DNA of 64,000 nt. It comes from Klebsiella michiganensis. Lineage in GTDB: Bacteria > Pseudomonadota > Gammaproteobacteria > Enterobacterales > Enterobacteriaceae. The DNA is taken from contig NZ_PRDB01000002.1 of the NCBI RefSeq assembly GCF_002925905.1, positions 1-64,000 on the forward strand. The letters run 5' to 3'. Made by a program: the position numbers and the translations under genes. Below the pieces are notes generated by a model, which was not told the origin of the DNA, did no database searches, and saw nothing but the letters and a program-made list of their open reading frames with translations. Below, piece by piece: positions 26,556 to 36,223 of the stretch (the first letter of the stretch is position 1; each line of letters starts with the position of its first letter).

Positions 26556-27176
26556 ATGAAAGTGATATGGGTGAGGCATGCAGAAACCGAGTGGAATCAT
26601 AGAGGGATTATTCAGGGGCGTCGCGACAGCTTCGTAACCCACCGCGGTATGCAAGAAACAGCGGCGTTACTGACAGCGCTGACGAAAGAGGCATATCCGA
26701 TAGAATGTGTTTACAGCTCCCCGCTTGGGCGCGCCTTGCACATGGGGCTGAAGCTGTCTGAAGGTCTTGGCTGCCCATTAAAAGTTGAAGAATCTCTTAA
26801 GGAACAGTCGTTTGGTTGCTTTGAAGGGATATCTTTTGAGCACTTCAGGCGAGACAATCCGCGTGATGCAGATGCGTTGCTCGCCCTTGATGCAGCCTAT
26901 TGTCCCCCGGAGGGAGAGTCGTTAGCCCAGGCGACTCGACGCGTGATAAATTTCTTACGACACCTGCAAAATACCAATGAACATCAGATCGTCTGTGTTG
27001 TTTCTCACGGGCATGTCAGTCAGGGCGTGCTGGCGTTACTTAAAGAGGGGACTCTCGATAACTTCTCTCGCTATGCTCACCCCAATGCGAGTTACTCTGT
27101 TTTCGATTTTACGGACGGCAAATGCGCCGCGCTCAGATGGGGGATGGCTACCCACCTCATTCAACTTCAACGATAA
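26556..27176 (+). CDS. Histidine phosphatase (phosphoglycerate mutase-like) family protein
   Basis: A 206-residue branch-1 histidine phosphatase: the phospho-acceptor motif is VWVRHAETEWNHRG-like (VIWVRHAETEWNHRG) near residue 8, with the second catalytic His in VVSHGHVSQG. The family covers CobC, SixA and sugar or nucleotide phosphatases; the acid/base Glu region is CFEGISFEHF. It acts in the cytoplasm. The substrate is unknown. It stands alone upstream of oqxR. Confidence 0.87.
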   Translation: MKVIWVRHAETEWNHRGIIQGRRDSFVTHRGMQETAALLTALTKEAYPIECVYSSPLGRALHMGLKLSEGLGCPLKVEESLKEQSFGCFEGISFEHFRRDNPRDADALLALDAAYCPPEGESLAQATRRVINFLRHLQNTNEHQIVCVVSHGHVSQGVLALLKEGTLDNFSRYAHPNASYSVFDFTDGKCAALRWGMATHLIQLQR

Positions 27177-27249
27177 ACGCCCATTAAGACCCCGGGGGTC
27201 CTGTGTGCCCGAGCGGGTATTAAATGCTGATACATTTTTCATCAGTGCC

Positions 27250-27265
27250 TCACGCCATGGCGTGA
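27250..27265. promoter_or_regulatory. Perfect 16-bp palindrome upstream of oqxR
   Basis: TCACGCCATGGCGTGA is completely symmetrical. It lies about 160 bp before the oqxR start and after the phosphatase gene. Its length and symmetry suit a dimeric repressor site, but no factor can be named. Confidence 0.4.
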
Positions 27266-27424
27266 AGCGTCGGCTGGTCCCGCTCTCACTCACGCTTTTT
27301 TACCTGGTGGGAAAAGCGCAGATTGCTTCAAAAAAATTACCGTATTTGGTATATTGTTGTTTATTGCTTACTCACCTCTGCGGTGCCAAAAAGAACAAGA
27401 TTCACCGCTACCCAGGATAAGAAA

Positions 27425-27904
27425 ATGTTAGATTACCGCTTCCCGACAGCTTTGCAGATGGTTCTCAGCGTAGCAATGGCGGAGCAGTTGGGTGAACGTT
27501 CGACGAGCGCGATTCTGGCCTACGGCCTGGAAGCGAACCCGAGCTTTATCCGCAAACTCATGGTTCCTCTCACGCGTGACGGCATTATTGTCTCAACGCT
27601 TGGCCGCAACGGCTCTATTCATCTTGGCCGCCCGGCGGAAGAGATCACCCTGCGCGATATCTACGTCTCCGTTATCGAAGATAAAAAACTGTGGGCGTCG
27701 CGCCCTGACGTCCCCGCCCGCTGCGTGGTCAGCGCGAACGCGTGCTGGTACTTCAAATCTATCGCCGATGAAGCGGAGCAGGCTTCGCTACAGGTACTGG
27801 CACGCCACACCGTGGCAAGCGCGCTGGAAGAAGTGAAAAAAGCCGACACCAGCGGGTGCGATCCGGTGCCTGAACTTATCGCCAAATATAAAGAAGCCCA
27901 TTAA
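27425..27904 (+). CDS. oqxR: OqxR, Rrf2-family repressor of oqxAB
   Basis: A 159-residue Rrf2-family winged-helix protein, with HTH around ILAYGLEANPSFIRKLMVPL and the wing at LGRNGSIHLGRP. Sequence and place match OqxR, which represses rarA and the oqxAB efflux genes in Klebsiella; its inactivation raises resistance to quinolones, chloramphenicol and other drugs. The gene looks intact. Cys residues in RCVVSANAC could sense redox state, though OqxR is not known as an iron-sulphur protein. It is convergent with oqxB. Confidence 0.92.
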   Translation: MLDYRFPTALQMVLSVAMAEQLGERSTSAILAYGLEANPSFIRKLMVPLTRDGIIVSTLGRNGSIHLGRPAEEITLRDIYVSVIEDKKLWASRPDVPARCVVSANACWYFKSIADEAEQASLQVLARHTVASALEEVKKADTSGCDPVPELIAKYKEAH

Positions 27905-27917
27905 TTTTCCTTGAGCG

Positions 27918-27952
27918 AAAAAAAACCGCCTTCACTGTGAAGGCGGTTTTTT
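27918..27952. terminator. Bidirectional terminator between oqxR and oqxB
   Basis: ACCGCCTTCA pairs with TGAAGGCGGT; a run of A lies before and a run of T after, so it ends transcription from both converging genes. Confidence 0.92.
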
Positions 27953-27967
27953 GTTATCTGCCGCACC

Positions 27968-30900
27968 CTACGCCGGCGAAACGTCCTCGACTGGTTTACC
28001 GCGCGTCACGAATTTACGCAGCGTCACGTAAAACACCGGGGTCAGGAACAGACCAAACAGCGTCACCCCCAGCATCCCGGAGAACACCGTGATCCCGGTA
28101 ACGCCGCGCACTTCCGCGCCCGCGCCGTGACCGAGGATCAGCGGGATGGTCCCGGCAATAAAGGCGATAGAGGTCATCACAATCGGGCGTAAACGCAGGC
28201 GACACGCCTCCAGCGCCGCTTCCATGATCCCTTTCCCCTGGATTTCCAGCTCGCGGGCAAACTCCACGATCAGAATCGCGTTTTTACAGGCCAGCCCCAT
28301 CAGCACCACCAGCCCCACCTGTACGAACACGTTGTTATCGCCGCCGGTCAGCCAGACGCCAAACAGCGCGGAGAGCATCGTCATCGGCACGATAAGGATT
28401 ACCGCCAGCGGCAGCGTCCAGCTTTCATACAGCGCCGCCAGCACCAGGAACGCCAGCAGCACCGCCACCGGGAAGACGATCAGCGCCGTATTGCCCTGCG
28501 TGGCCTGCTGGAAGCTCAGATCCGTCCATTCGATATTCATCCCGTTCGGCAATATCTGGCCGGACATCTTCTCCAGCTGCGTCATCGCCTGCGAGGAAGA
28601 GAGTACGCGCGGATCGGCATCGCCAATCAAATCCGCCGCCGGATAGCCATTGTAGCGAATCACCGGGTCCGGCCCGTAGGTGGTGCTGATATTCACCATA
28701 CTGCCGATTGGCACCATTTCGCCCTGATTATTCCGCGTGCGCAAATTGGCAATATCCTCCACGCTTTCGCGGAACGGGCCGTCAGCCTGCGCCATCACGC
28801 GCCAGGTCCGCCCGAACTGGTTAAAATCATTGACGTAAGACGATCCCAGATAGGTTTGCAGCGTACCAAACAGATCGGTGAGCGACACGCCCTGCGCTTT
28901 CGCCTTATCACGATCGACCTGGACATCCAGCTGCGGCACGTTCGCCTGGTAGGTGGAGATCGGGAAGTGCATCCCCGGCGTCTGCATAATGGTACCGGAC
29001 ATCGCGTTTACCGCGCTTTGCAGCGCACCATAGCCAAGACCTGCCCGGTCCTGAATATAGAGCGAATAGCCGGAACCCTGGCCGAGCCCTAAAATCGGCG
29101 GAGGCAAAATAGAGAAGCCAAAGCCCTGCTGGATTTGCGCGATTTTCGCGTTGATCTCAGCGTTAATTTCCGCCGCCGAATGTTTACGCTGGTCGAACGG
29201 CTTCAGGCCAAAGAAGACCGTTCCGGTATTCGGCGTATTGGTGAACTGCAGCGCGTTAAGCCCCGGAAACGCGACCGCGTAATCCACGCCTTCGGTATTC
29301 ATCCCGATTTCGCTCATTTTGCGGATCACCGCATCGGTGCGCGCCAGCGAAGAACCTTCCGGCATTTTCACGCCGCCGATTAAATACAGTTTATCCTGCG
29401 TCGGTATAAATCCGCCGGGTACCGCTTTAAACATGACGCCCGCCGCGCAGAGCAGCAGCACATAGACCACAAACACCGCCCCGCGTCGTCCGAGCGTTTT
29501 TCCCACCAGCCCCTGATAGCCGTTCGAGCTGCGGTGGAAAAAGCGGTTAAACGGACGGAAAATCCAGCCGAAAAGACGGTCGATAAGCCGGGTCGGGAAG
29601 TCTTTCGGCGCGCCGTGCGGTTTTAGCAGCAGCGCGGCCAGCGCCGGAGAGAGCGTCAGCGAGTTGATGGCGGAGATCACCGTGGAGATGGCGATCGTCA
29701 CCGCAAACTGCTTGTAGAACTGGCCGGTTACGCCCGAGAGAAACGCCATCGGCACAAACACCGCGCACAGCACCAGCGCAATGGCGATAATCGGGCCGGA
29801 CACCTCACGCATCGCCTGATGCGCCGCGGCGAGCGGAGCCAGCCCTTCCTCGATATTTCGCTCGACGTTTTCCACCACCACGATGGCGTCATCCACCACG
29901 ATGCCGATGGCCAGCACCAGCCCGAACAAGCTCAGGGTATTCAGCGAGAAGCCCAGCAGGTAGAGAATGCTGAAGGTACCCACAACCGAAACCGGCACCG
30001 CGATCAGCGGAATAATTGACGCGCGCCAGGTTTGCAGGAACAGGATCACCACCAGCACAACCAGCACCACCGCTTCCAGCAGCGTTTGCACCACCGCGCG
30101 AATGGAATCGCGAACAAATACCGTCGGATCGTAAGGCGCCGCCCATTTCATATCCTGCGGGAAACGCTTCGACAGCTCGTCCATTTTGGCGCGCACCGCG
30201 TTAGACAAATCGATGGCGTTCGCCCCCGGCGACTGGAAGATACCAATCCCGACCGCGTCTTTATTGTTCAGCTGGGAACGCAGCGCATAGCTGCCGGAGC
30301 CCATTTCGATACGCGCCACGTCGCGCAGGCGGACGACCGTACCGTCCTGCGTTGTTTTCAGGACAATATTGCCAAACTCTTCTTCGGTATGCAGGCGCCC
30401 CTGGGCGTTAATGGAGATCAGAAAGTCGCTCTCTTTCGGCAGCGGCTCGGCGCCAAGCTGCCCGGCGGAAACCTGGACGTTCTGCTCCTGCATCGCCGTG
30501 ACCACATCCGACGCGGTTAATCCGCGCGCCGCCACCTTGTTGGGATCGAGCCAGACGCGCATCGCGTATTCGCCCGAACCAAAAATCTGAATTTGGCCGA
30601 CGCCGGGCAGGCGCGCCAGTTCATCCTTCACCTTCAGCGTGGCGTAGTTACGCATATACAGGGAGTCGTATTTACCGTTTGGCGAAAACAGATGCACCAC
30701 CAGCGTCAGCGTCGGCGACTGCTTCTGGGTGGTGATCCCCAAACGCCGCACATCTTCCGGCAGACGCGCTTCGGCCTGCGATACCCGGTTTTGCACCTGA
30801 ACCTGCGCCTGATCGGGATCGGTACCCGGACGGAAGGTTACGGTGGTCACCAGTACGCCGTCAGAACCGGCGACGGATTTCATGTACATCATATTTTCAA

Positions 30901-31120
30901 CGCCGTTGATCGCCTCTTCCAGCGGCGTCGCCACGGTCTCGGCAATCACTTTCGGGTTGGCGCCCGGATACTCCGCGCGCACCTGCACGCTGGGCGGCAC
31001 GACGTCAGGATATTCGCTCACCGGCAGCAGCGGGATGGCGATTAATCCGGTGATAAAAATCAGAATCGACAGAACGGCGGCAAAAATCGGCCTGTCGATG
31101 AAAAAACGGGAAAAGTCCAT
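27968..31120 (-). CDS. oqxB: OqxB, RND multidrug efflux pump
   Basis: A 1050-residue RND transporter of the hydrophobe/amphiphile type, matching OqxB in length and sequence. It has the N-terminal FFIDRPIFAAVLSILIF span, large periplasmic loops, twelve transmembrane segments and the proton-relay aspartates in IGIVVDDAIVVVENVE. With OqxA and an outer-membrane channel such as TolC it exports quinoxalines, quinolones, chloramphenicol and other drugs. It lies 24 bp behind oqxA in one operon. Confidence 0.96.
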   Translation of the reverse strand: MDFSRFFIDRPIFAAVLSILIFITGLIAIPLLPVSEYPDVVPPSVQVRAEYPGANPKVIAETVATPLEEAINGVENMMYMKSVAGSDGVLVTTVTFRPGTDPDQAQVQVQNRVSQAEARLPEDVRRLGITTQKQSPTLTLVVHLFSPNGKYDSLYMRNYATLKVKDELARLPGVGQIQIFGSGEYAMRVWLDPNKVAARGLTASDVVTAMQEQNVQVSAGQLGAEPLPKESDFLISINAQGRLHTEEEFGNIVLKTTQDGTVVRLRDVARIEMGSGSYALRSQLNNKDAVGIGIFQSPGANAIDLSNAVRAKMDELSKRFPQDMKWAAPYDPTVFVRDSIRAVVQTLLEAVVLVVLVVILFLQTWRASIIPLIAVPVSVVGTFSILYLLGFSLNTLSLFGLVLAIGIVVDDAIVVVENVERNIEEGLAPLAAAHQAMREVSGPIIAIALVLCAVFVPMAFLSGVTGQFYKQFAVTIAISTVISAINSLTLSPALAALLLKPHGAPKDFPTRLIDRLFGWIFRPFNRFFHRSSNGYQGLVGKTLGRRGAVFVVYVLLLCAAGVMFKAVPGGFIPTQDKLYLIGGVKMPEGSSLARTDAVIRKMSEIGMNTEGVDYAVAFPGLNALQFTNTPNTGTVFFGLKPFDQRKHSAAEINAEINAKIAQIQQGFGFSILPPPILGLGQGSGYSLYIQDRAGLGYGALQSAVNAMSGTIMQTPGMHFPISTYQANVPQLDVQVDRDKAKAQGVSLTDLFGTLQTYLGSSYVNDFNQFGRTWRVMAQADGPFRESVEDIANLRTRNNQGEMVPIGSMVNISTTYGPDPVIRYNGYPAADLIGDADPRVLSSSQAMTQLEKMSGQILPNGMNIEWTDLSFQQATQGNTALIVFPVAVLLAFLVLAALYESWTLPLAVILIVPMTMLSALFGVWLTGGDNNVFVQVGLVVLMGLACKNAILIVEFARELEIQGKGIMEAALEACRLRLRPIVMTSIAFIAGTIPLILGHGAGAEVRGVTGITVFSGMLGVTLFGLFLTPVFYVTLRKFVTRGKPVEDVSPA

Positions 31121-31144
31121 GGGTTGGATTCTCAGGTCAAGGGA

Positions 31145-32320
31145 TCAGTTGAGGGCGGTGCTGGCGGTCATGGCCACGGTTTTCGCGTTAACCGGCATGC
31201 CCGGCATAAACACTTTCTGTAGACCATCGACGATGACTCTGTCGCCCGGCTTCAGCCCCTGCTGCACGATGCGCAAACCGTCCGCCAGACGCCCCGGCGT
31301 AATATCACGGCGCTGCGCTTTACCCTCTTTATCAACGACATAAACATATTTGCGATCCTGATCGGTCAACACCGCTTTATCATCGATAAGCGTGGCGTTG
31401 AATTCCGCGCTGCCCGGCAGGCGGACGCGGGCAAAGAGACCCGGCGTGAACTGACGCTGCGCGTTATCCAGCAGCGCGCGCATCCGGATGGTGCCGGTGC
31501 TCGGCGTTAACTGATTATCCAGAAAATCCACTTTGCCCTGATGGGGGTAGCCCTCTTCGCCAACCAGGCCAATCTCCACCGGCAGCGCCAGGTGATTGCT
31601 GGACGCGCCCTGCCCGCTGCGGGCGAGATTTTGATAATGGAGGTAGGTCGACTCGTCCACGTCAAAGTAGACGTAAACCGTCTTCTGCGACACCAGCGTG
31701 GTGAGCACGCTGGCGCTGTCGCCGGCGGTGACGAGGTTACCGCTGGTGATCAACGCCCGGCTGGCGCGGCCATCGATAGGCGCGGTCACTTTGGTGAAGT
31801 CCAGGTTAAGCTGCGCGGCGTCGACTGCCGCCTGGGCGGCGCGAATGTCGGCCTGCGCCTGGGTGGCCGCGGCGCGGCGCTGCTCCCACTCTTCGCGGGA
31901 GACCAGGTTGGTATTGACTAATTTATCGGTACGGTTAGCCTCGCTTCGCGCCAGGCTGGCCTGTGTTTTGGCTCGCGCCAGCGTCGCCTGCGCCTGTTCC
32001 AGCGCGGCGCGGTAGGTTCTGTCATCGATAGTGAACAGCACCTCCCCCTTTTTCACCTCCTGGCCGTCGGTGTAATTCACTTTGTCAATGTAGCCGGAGA
32101 CGCGGGGTCGCAGCTGGACGCTTTCCACCGCTTCAATCCGACCGTTAAAGCTGTCCCACTGACTAATGGATTTGACGACCACATCAGCGGCGCTGACGGC
32201 GGGCGCCTGCGGCGCGGCGTTTTGCGCGACGCCCTCATCGCATCCAACGAGGAGCGCCGAGAGCAGCATCACGCCCGGCACAGTCAGATGAAAGTTACCC
32301 CAGTATTTTTGCAGGCTCAT
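31145..32320 (-). CDS. oqxA: OqxA, periplasmic adaptor of the OqxAB pump
   Basis: A 391-residue membrane-fusion protein with a lipoprotein-type signal (LLSALLVGC, lipobox Cys), a hairpin of alternating helical coiled coil (AQATLARAKTQASLARSEAN) and a beta-barrel domain. The length equals that of known OqxA and the sequence is very close, with differences near the N-terminus from the K. pneumoniae form. The frame is open to 32410, but MSLQKYWGN is the family start. It is divergent from rarA across a repeat-rich region. Confidence 0.96.
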   Translation of the reverse strand: MSLQKYWGNFHLTVPGVMLLSALLVGCDEGVAQNAAPQAPAVSAADVVVKSISQWDSFNGRIEAVESVQLRPRVSGYIDKVNYTDGQEVKKGEVLFTIDDRTYRAALEQAQATLARAKTQASLARSEANRTDKLVNTNLVSREEWEQRRAAATQAQADIRAAQAAVDAAQLNLDFTKVTAPIDGRASRALITSGNLVTAGDSASVLTTLVSQKTVYVYFDVDESTYLHYQNLARSGQGASSNHLALPVEIGLVGEEGYPHQGKVDFLDNQLTPSTGTIRMRALLDNAQRQFTPGLFARVRLPGSAEFNATLIDDKAVLTDQDRKYVYVVDKEGKAQRRDITPGRLADGLRIVQQGLKPGDRVIVDGLQKVFMPGMPVNAKTVAMTASTALN

Positions 32321-32487
32321 TATTTTTATTCCGGTATTGGTAGCCGCCGGGCAAGACGCTGCGGGAGACGCCGCGCCACTTCCTTTGTCCGGTAGCTGGC
32401 TTAAGGCCATTTGTGTCGTTCATCGCCACAAAACTGTAACAGTTGCGAATACACTATCGCGGCGATTGTAGGAAGGCGCTAAATTTA

Positions 32488-32616
32488 GTGCAAGAATAAT
32501 TGTTGCACTTTATGTGCTATTCCTGGCGCCTAAAAATGGCGCGTTTCCGGCATGGATTTAAATGCAACAATAAAACTTGCAATTAGTGCAAAAACGGGCC
32601 ACCTTTAAATGCAACA
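32488..32616. promoter_or_regulatory. TGCAA-repeat control region between oqxA and rarA
   Basis: The region shows two inverted pairs: GTGCAA-N9-TTGCAC at 32488-32508 and ATGCAA-N9-TTGCAA at 32562-32582. A 13-bp direct repeat, TTTAAATGCAACA, lies at 32557-32569 and 32604-32616. Both divergent promoters lie in this 337-bp gap. OqxR (repressor) and RarA (activator) are known to act on these promoters, and the TGCAA elements are candidates for their sites; which protein binds which is inference. Confidence 0.55.
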
Positions 32617-32657
32617 GATAAAGATGCTTTTTTAGACGCTGCGTAGAGGTACATCAG

Positions 32658-33032
32658 ATGAACACTGGCGCATTCATTCACGATTTACTCGACTGGATCG
32701 ACAACAATCTTGATAGCCGTCTGGATATTGGCACCGTCGCCAGGCGAGCAGGCTATTCGAAATGGCATCTGCAGCGGCTATTTAAGGAGCATACCGGTTA
32801 TCCTCTCGCCGAGTATATTCGCGCGCAAAAGCTACAAAAATCGGTCGAGCGCTTAGCCCACAGCGACGAACCGATTTTGAACGTGGCGATCGCCCTGGGC
32901 TTTGACTCCCAGCAGTCCTTCAACCGCAGCTTCAAGCGTCAGTTCGGCCAGGCCCCCGGCGCATGGCGCCGCAGCATCGGCAACCCGGATACGACGGGAT
33001 TACGCCAGCCGCCTCCGCCCTTCTCTGACTAA
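32658..33032 (+). CDS. rarA: RarA, AraC-family activator of multidrug efflux
   Basis: A 124-residue MarA/SoxS/RamA-like protein consisting only of the double HTH domain (DIGTVARRAGYSKWHLQRLF and ILNVAIALGFDSQQSFNRSF). The position divergent from oqxA matches RarA of Klebsiella, which activates oqxAB and other resistance genes. GAGGTACATCAG precedes the ATG. There is no effector domain, so its activity depends on its level, repressed by OqxR. Confidence 0.93.
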   Translation: MNTGAFIHDLLDWIDNNLDSRLDIGTVARRAGYSKWHLQRLFKEHTGYPLAEYIRAQKLQKSVERLAHSDEPILNVAIALGFDSQQSFNRSFKRQFGQAPGAWRRSIGNPDTTGLRQPPPPFSD

Positions 33033-33106
33033 ATTTTGCGCTCGCCGCGGCGCTGTGGCCGCGGCGGATATTAAGCGCCTCACTCCGCATCCAGCCTGCG
33101 CGCCGC

Positions 33107-33901
33107 TCAGGGATCTGCCGTTCTTCGACCGGCAAAGTAGTGCGCGGGGGTGCTCCCCATCGTTTTTCTGAACATGGTGATAAACGCGTTGACCGACTCA
33201 TACCCCAGATTAGCCGCCACGTTTTGCACCGATACCCCGCTTGCCAGCTCCCGCAGGGCAATAATCAAATGCAGCTGCTGACGCCATCGCCCGAAGGTCA
33301 GGCCGGTTTCGCGCAGCATCAGGCGTGCTAATGAGCGCTCGCTGAGCGCCAGCCGTTTCGCCCAAACTTTAAAGGTGCTGCGATCCTCCGGGTGGCTGAC
33401 CAGCGCATCCGCCATGGCGCGGATCTTAGGATGCGCCGAAACCGGCAGACTCAGCTTCTGCTGCGGCATGGTGGCCAGCTCATCGAGCGTCACTCTGGTC
33501 AGCCTGCCGACATGGCTCTCCGCGGCGTAATCGACGTCCGCATTCGTTAAGCGGTCAACTAACGCTTTAATCAGCGGCGAAATCGCCAGCGTGCAGCATT
33601 TCTCCGGCAGCGCGGCGGCGCCGGGTTCAATAAACAAATAGTTGAGATGCGCATTCCAGGTCGCTTTGGCGCTGTGCGGGATCCCACCGGGGATCCACAC
33701 CGCGCAGTCTGGCGGCACTATCCAGATATCGTTTTCCGCACGACAAATCACCGCCCCATAGAGGGCAACGATCAGTTGTCCCTTGCGGTGGGTATGAACC
33801 GGCACTTCTGCCGCGTAATCAACGAAATCAATATGCCGCGCGACGGCAGGGCTCGGCGTGCTATCGGGATCAAACAGGGTATGGGCAAGTCTGGATGGCA
33901 T
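33107..33901 (-). CDS. AraC-family regulator of the adjacent efflux operon
   Basis: A 264-residue NimR/YeaM-like AraC protein: N-terminal cupin sensor domain (PVHTHRKGQLIVALYGAV, WIPGGIPHSAKA) and C-terminal double HTH (KVWAKRLALSERSLARLMLR and VQNVAANLGYESVNAFITMF). It is divergent from the aae-like efflux operon with only 77 bp between, so it is almost surely its regulator. The inducer is unknown, perhaps an aromatic acid by analogy with Aae systems. Confidence 0.88.
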   Translation of the reverse strand: MPSRLAHTLFDPDSTPSPAVARHIDFVDYAAEVPVHTHRKGQLIVALYGAVICRAENDIWIVPPDCAVWIPGGIPHSAKATWNAHLNYLFIEPGAAALPEKCCTLAISPLIKALVDRLTNADVDYAAESHVGRLTRVTLDELATMPQQKLSLPVSAHPKIRAMADALVSHPEDRSTFKVWAKRLALSERSLARLMLRETGLTFGRWRQQLHLIIALRELASGVSVQNVAANLGYESVNAFITMFRKTMGSTPAHYFAGRRTADP

Positions 33902-33978
33902 CTCATTGGCAACATTTAGGTATTTTTTGACAGAATAGAGTATTTAAGGAGACGCGCAAAGCGGGAATAATTCCCGGC

Positions 33979-36018
33979 ATGAGCACATTAACTTCCCATC
34001 ACAGCCGTTTTTTACACGCGATAAGCCGTTGGTCAGGCCGCATAGCCTCTCCCTCGCTGCTGAGCGACGCCCATGCCCTGCTCTATTCCGTCAGGAGTTT
34101 TGCCGCCGCGATGCTCGCCTATTACGTTGCCCTGGCGATTGGCCTTGAACGGCCCTCATGGGCCATCATCACCGTCTACATCGTGTCGCAAACCTCGGTG
34201 GGCGCGTCCCTGAGCAGAAGCCTTTATCGCCTGGCCGGTACCGTGGCCGGCGCGGGGGCCACGGTATTGATTGTGCCGACGTTTGTGAATACGCCAATTC
34301 TATGTAGCGTGATTCTGGCAGGCTGGATCACCTTCTGCCTCTATTTATCCCTGCTTGAACGCACGCCCCGCGCCTATGCCTTTGTGCTGGCCGGTTATAC
34401 CGCAAGCCTGATTGGTTTTCCCGCCGTCGCCGATCCCGGCACGGTGTTTAACATCGCCCTCATCCGGGTACAGGAAATCGCGATCGGTATCGTCTGCGCC
34501 GCGCTGATTCACCGCTACATTTTACCTGCCCGGATATCAGGGCTGTTCAACAGCAAATTAGCCCAGACGCTGCACGCCGCGCGCCAGCGGATTGCCGACA
34601 CCCTGGCAGGCAAGGCCGACGCGCAGTCAGAGCCGCTGCATCTGGCGCTGGCGCTACAGTTTCTGCAGGGTATCAGCCACCATATCCCGTATGATTTTGC
34701 CCTTTCGGTTCCGGCCCGCCAGGCCAGGAAAGCGCTCCATGACAGGCTGGCGCGGTTAGTGATTGTCAACGGCGAAGTGCGCGATCGTTTGCAGATCATC
34801 GCCGAGATGCCCGCCGCGATGCAGGCTCTACTGAATGACGTGCAGGTCTGGCTGACCTGCGACGATACCGGCCAACGCAAAAACGCCGCAGAAGCGCTGC
34901 ACCAGCGCAGCGCGCAGTTAGCGCAGCGGCTCGCGGCGCAGGCGCGGACCTTTGAAGATGCGCTGCGGGTAAATTTCTTACGCTACATCGCTGAGTTGAT
35001 TACCCTCCTGCAACAGTGTGAGCGGCTTTCGGAGACCATTCATCACGCCAGGCCTGCGCCAGCGCAGGCGGAAGATCGTGCGGCGACAGGATACGTTTTC
35101 CATCGCGATCCCCTCAGCGCCGCCCGCACGGCGCTGGGCGCTTTTGTCATCATTCTGAGCGGCTGTCTGCTATGGATTTACTCTGCCTGGCCCGATGGCG
35201 GCACGGCGGTGTCGATTCTCGGGGTTTGCTGCACGTTGTTTGGCAGTTTCGACACGCCGGCCCCGCATATTGTGAAATATATTATCGGCTCTGTCTGGGG
35301 CGTAGTGATAAGCCTTATCTATAGCTTCGCCCTGCTTCCTCCGCTCAGCGATTTCCCCGTGCTGGTGGCGGTGCTTGCCCCGGTCTATCTGCTTGCCGGA
35401 TCGCTGCAGGCGCGGCCCCCCACGACCTTTATGGCCATGGGGATAACGCTGACGCTGCCGGTACTGTGCGAGCTGGGCGCGCGCTACAGCGGCGACTTCG
35501 CCGACGCGGCCAACACCGCGATCGCCCTGTTTTTCGCGACCGGCTTTGCGGTTATCGGCATGAGTTTGCTGCAAACCGTACAGGCGGACGCGGCGATAAA
35601 GCGTCTGCTGAAACTGTGCCAACGCGATATTCGCCGCAGCGTGAGCGGCGTATTTAAAGGCGATGAAACGCACTGGACCAATCTGATGATCGACCGGGCC
35701 GCCCTGCTGCTACCACGCTTGCCGCGCAGCGGGCAGTCCTCCGCCCGGGCGCTCGATCGCCTGGTGCACTTTCTGCGCATAGGCCTCTGCGTGATGCGCC
35801 TGCGCCGTTGCGAAACGCCCGCCGGCAGCGATATCCAGGAGGTGCTTTCTCGTCTTACCCACACAACGGAGACCGAAGCCTTACGCGAGCGCATTGCCGC
35901 CATGGCGAACCGCTGCTTGCCCGCGAGGGAGGAACAATCATGCCAGTTTGTCGACCGACTGGTCGATCTGCACTGCGCGTTACGGACGCAGAACGAGGAA
36001 CCCACCCATGATAAATGA
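33979..36018 (+). CDS. FUSC-family inner-membrane efflux protein (AaeB-like)
   Basis: A 679-residue protein with two clusters of hydrophobic segments (about residues 35-180 and 380-530) separated by a soluble helical part, the FUSC/AaeB architecture. E. coli AaeB (655 residues) exports p-hydroxybenzoate and related aromatic acids with AaeA. Its end overlaps the DUF1656 gene by 11 bp. Together with the HlyD-type adaptor downstream it forms an aaeXAB-like pump, though the gene order differs. Confidence 0.88.
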   Translation: MSTLTSHHSRFLHAISRWSGRIASPSLLSDAHALLYSVRSFAAAMLAYYVALAIGLERPSWAIITVYIVSQTSVGASLSRSLYRLAGTVAGAGATVLIVPTFVNTPILCSVILAGWITFCLYLSLLERTPRAYAFVLAGYTASLIGFPAVADPGTVFNIALIRVQEIAIGIVCAALIHRYILPARISGLFNSKLAQTLHAARQRIADTLAGKADAQSEPLHLALALQFLQGISHHIPYDFALSVPARQARKALHDRLARLVIVNGEVRDRLQIIAEMPAAMQALLNDVQVWLTCDDTGQRKNAAEALHQRSAQLAQRLAAQARTFEDALRVNFLRYIAELITLLQQCERLSETIHHARPAPAQAEDRAATGYVFHRDPLSAARTALGAFVIILSGCLLWIYSAWPDGGTAVSILGVCCTLFGSFDTPAPHIVKYIIGSVWGVVISLIYSFALLPPLSDFPVLVAVLAPVYLLAGSLQARPPTTFMAMGITLTLPVLCELGARYSGDFADAANTAIALFFATGFAVIGMSLLQTVQADAAIKRLLKLCQRDIRRSVSGVFKGDETHWTNLMIDRAALLLPRLPRSGQSSARALDRLVHFLRIGLCVMRLRRCETPAGSDIQEVLSRLTHTTETEALRERIAAMANRCLPAREEQSCQFVDRLVDLHCALRTQNEEPTHDK

Positions 36019-36223
36019 CATCAATATCGGGGGCGTTTTTATCCCCGGACTGCTGCTGACCGCGCTCATTGCCCTGGTCTGTACGCTGTTACTCGTACCG
36101 CTTTTCTCCTGCAGCAGGCTTTACCGCCGCTTGCCCTTACGCCCGCTGCTTGATGTTTCAACCTATATCGTGACCTTTTTCCTGCTTTTGCAGGGCCTGA
36201 CCACACTGGGGTTATTCGCATGA
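36008..36223 (+). CDS. DUF1656 small membrane protein (AaeX-like)
   Basis: A 71-residue protein with two membrane spans (FIPGLLLTALIALVCTLLLV and YIVTFFLLLQGLTTLGLF) and the GGVFIPGLL start typical of DUF1656/AaeX. It accompanies FUSC efflux pumps; its role is unknown. It overlaps the upstream gene by 11 bp and the downstream adaptor gene by 4 bp (ATGA), so translation is coupled. Confidence 0.9.
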   Translation: MINDINIGGVFIPGLLLTALIALVCTLLLVPLFSCSRLYRRLPLRPLLDVSTYIVTFFLLLQGLTTLGLFA

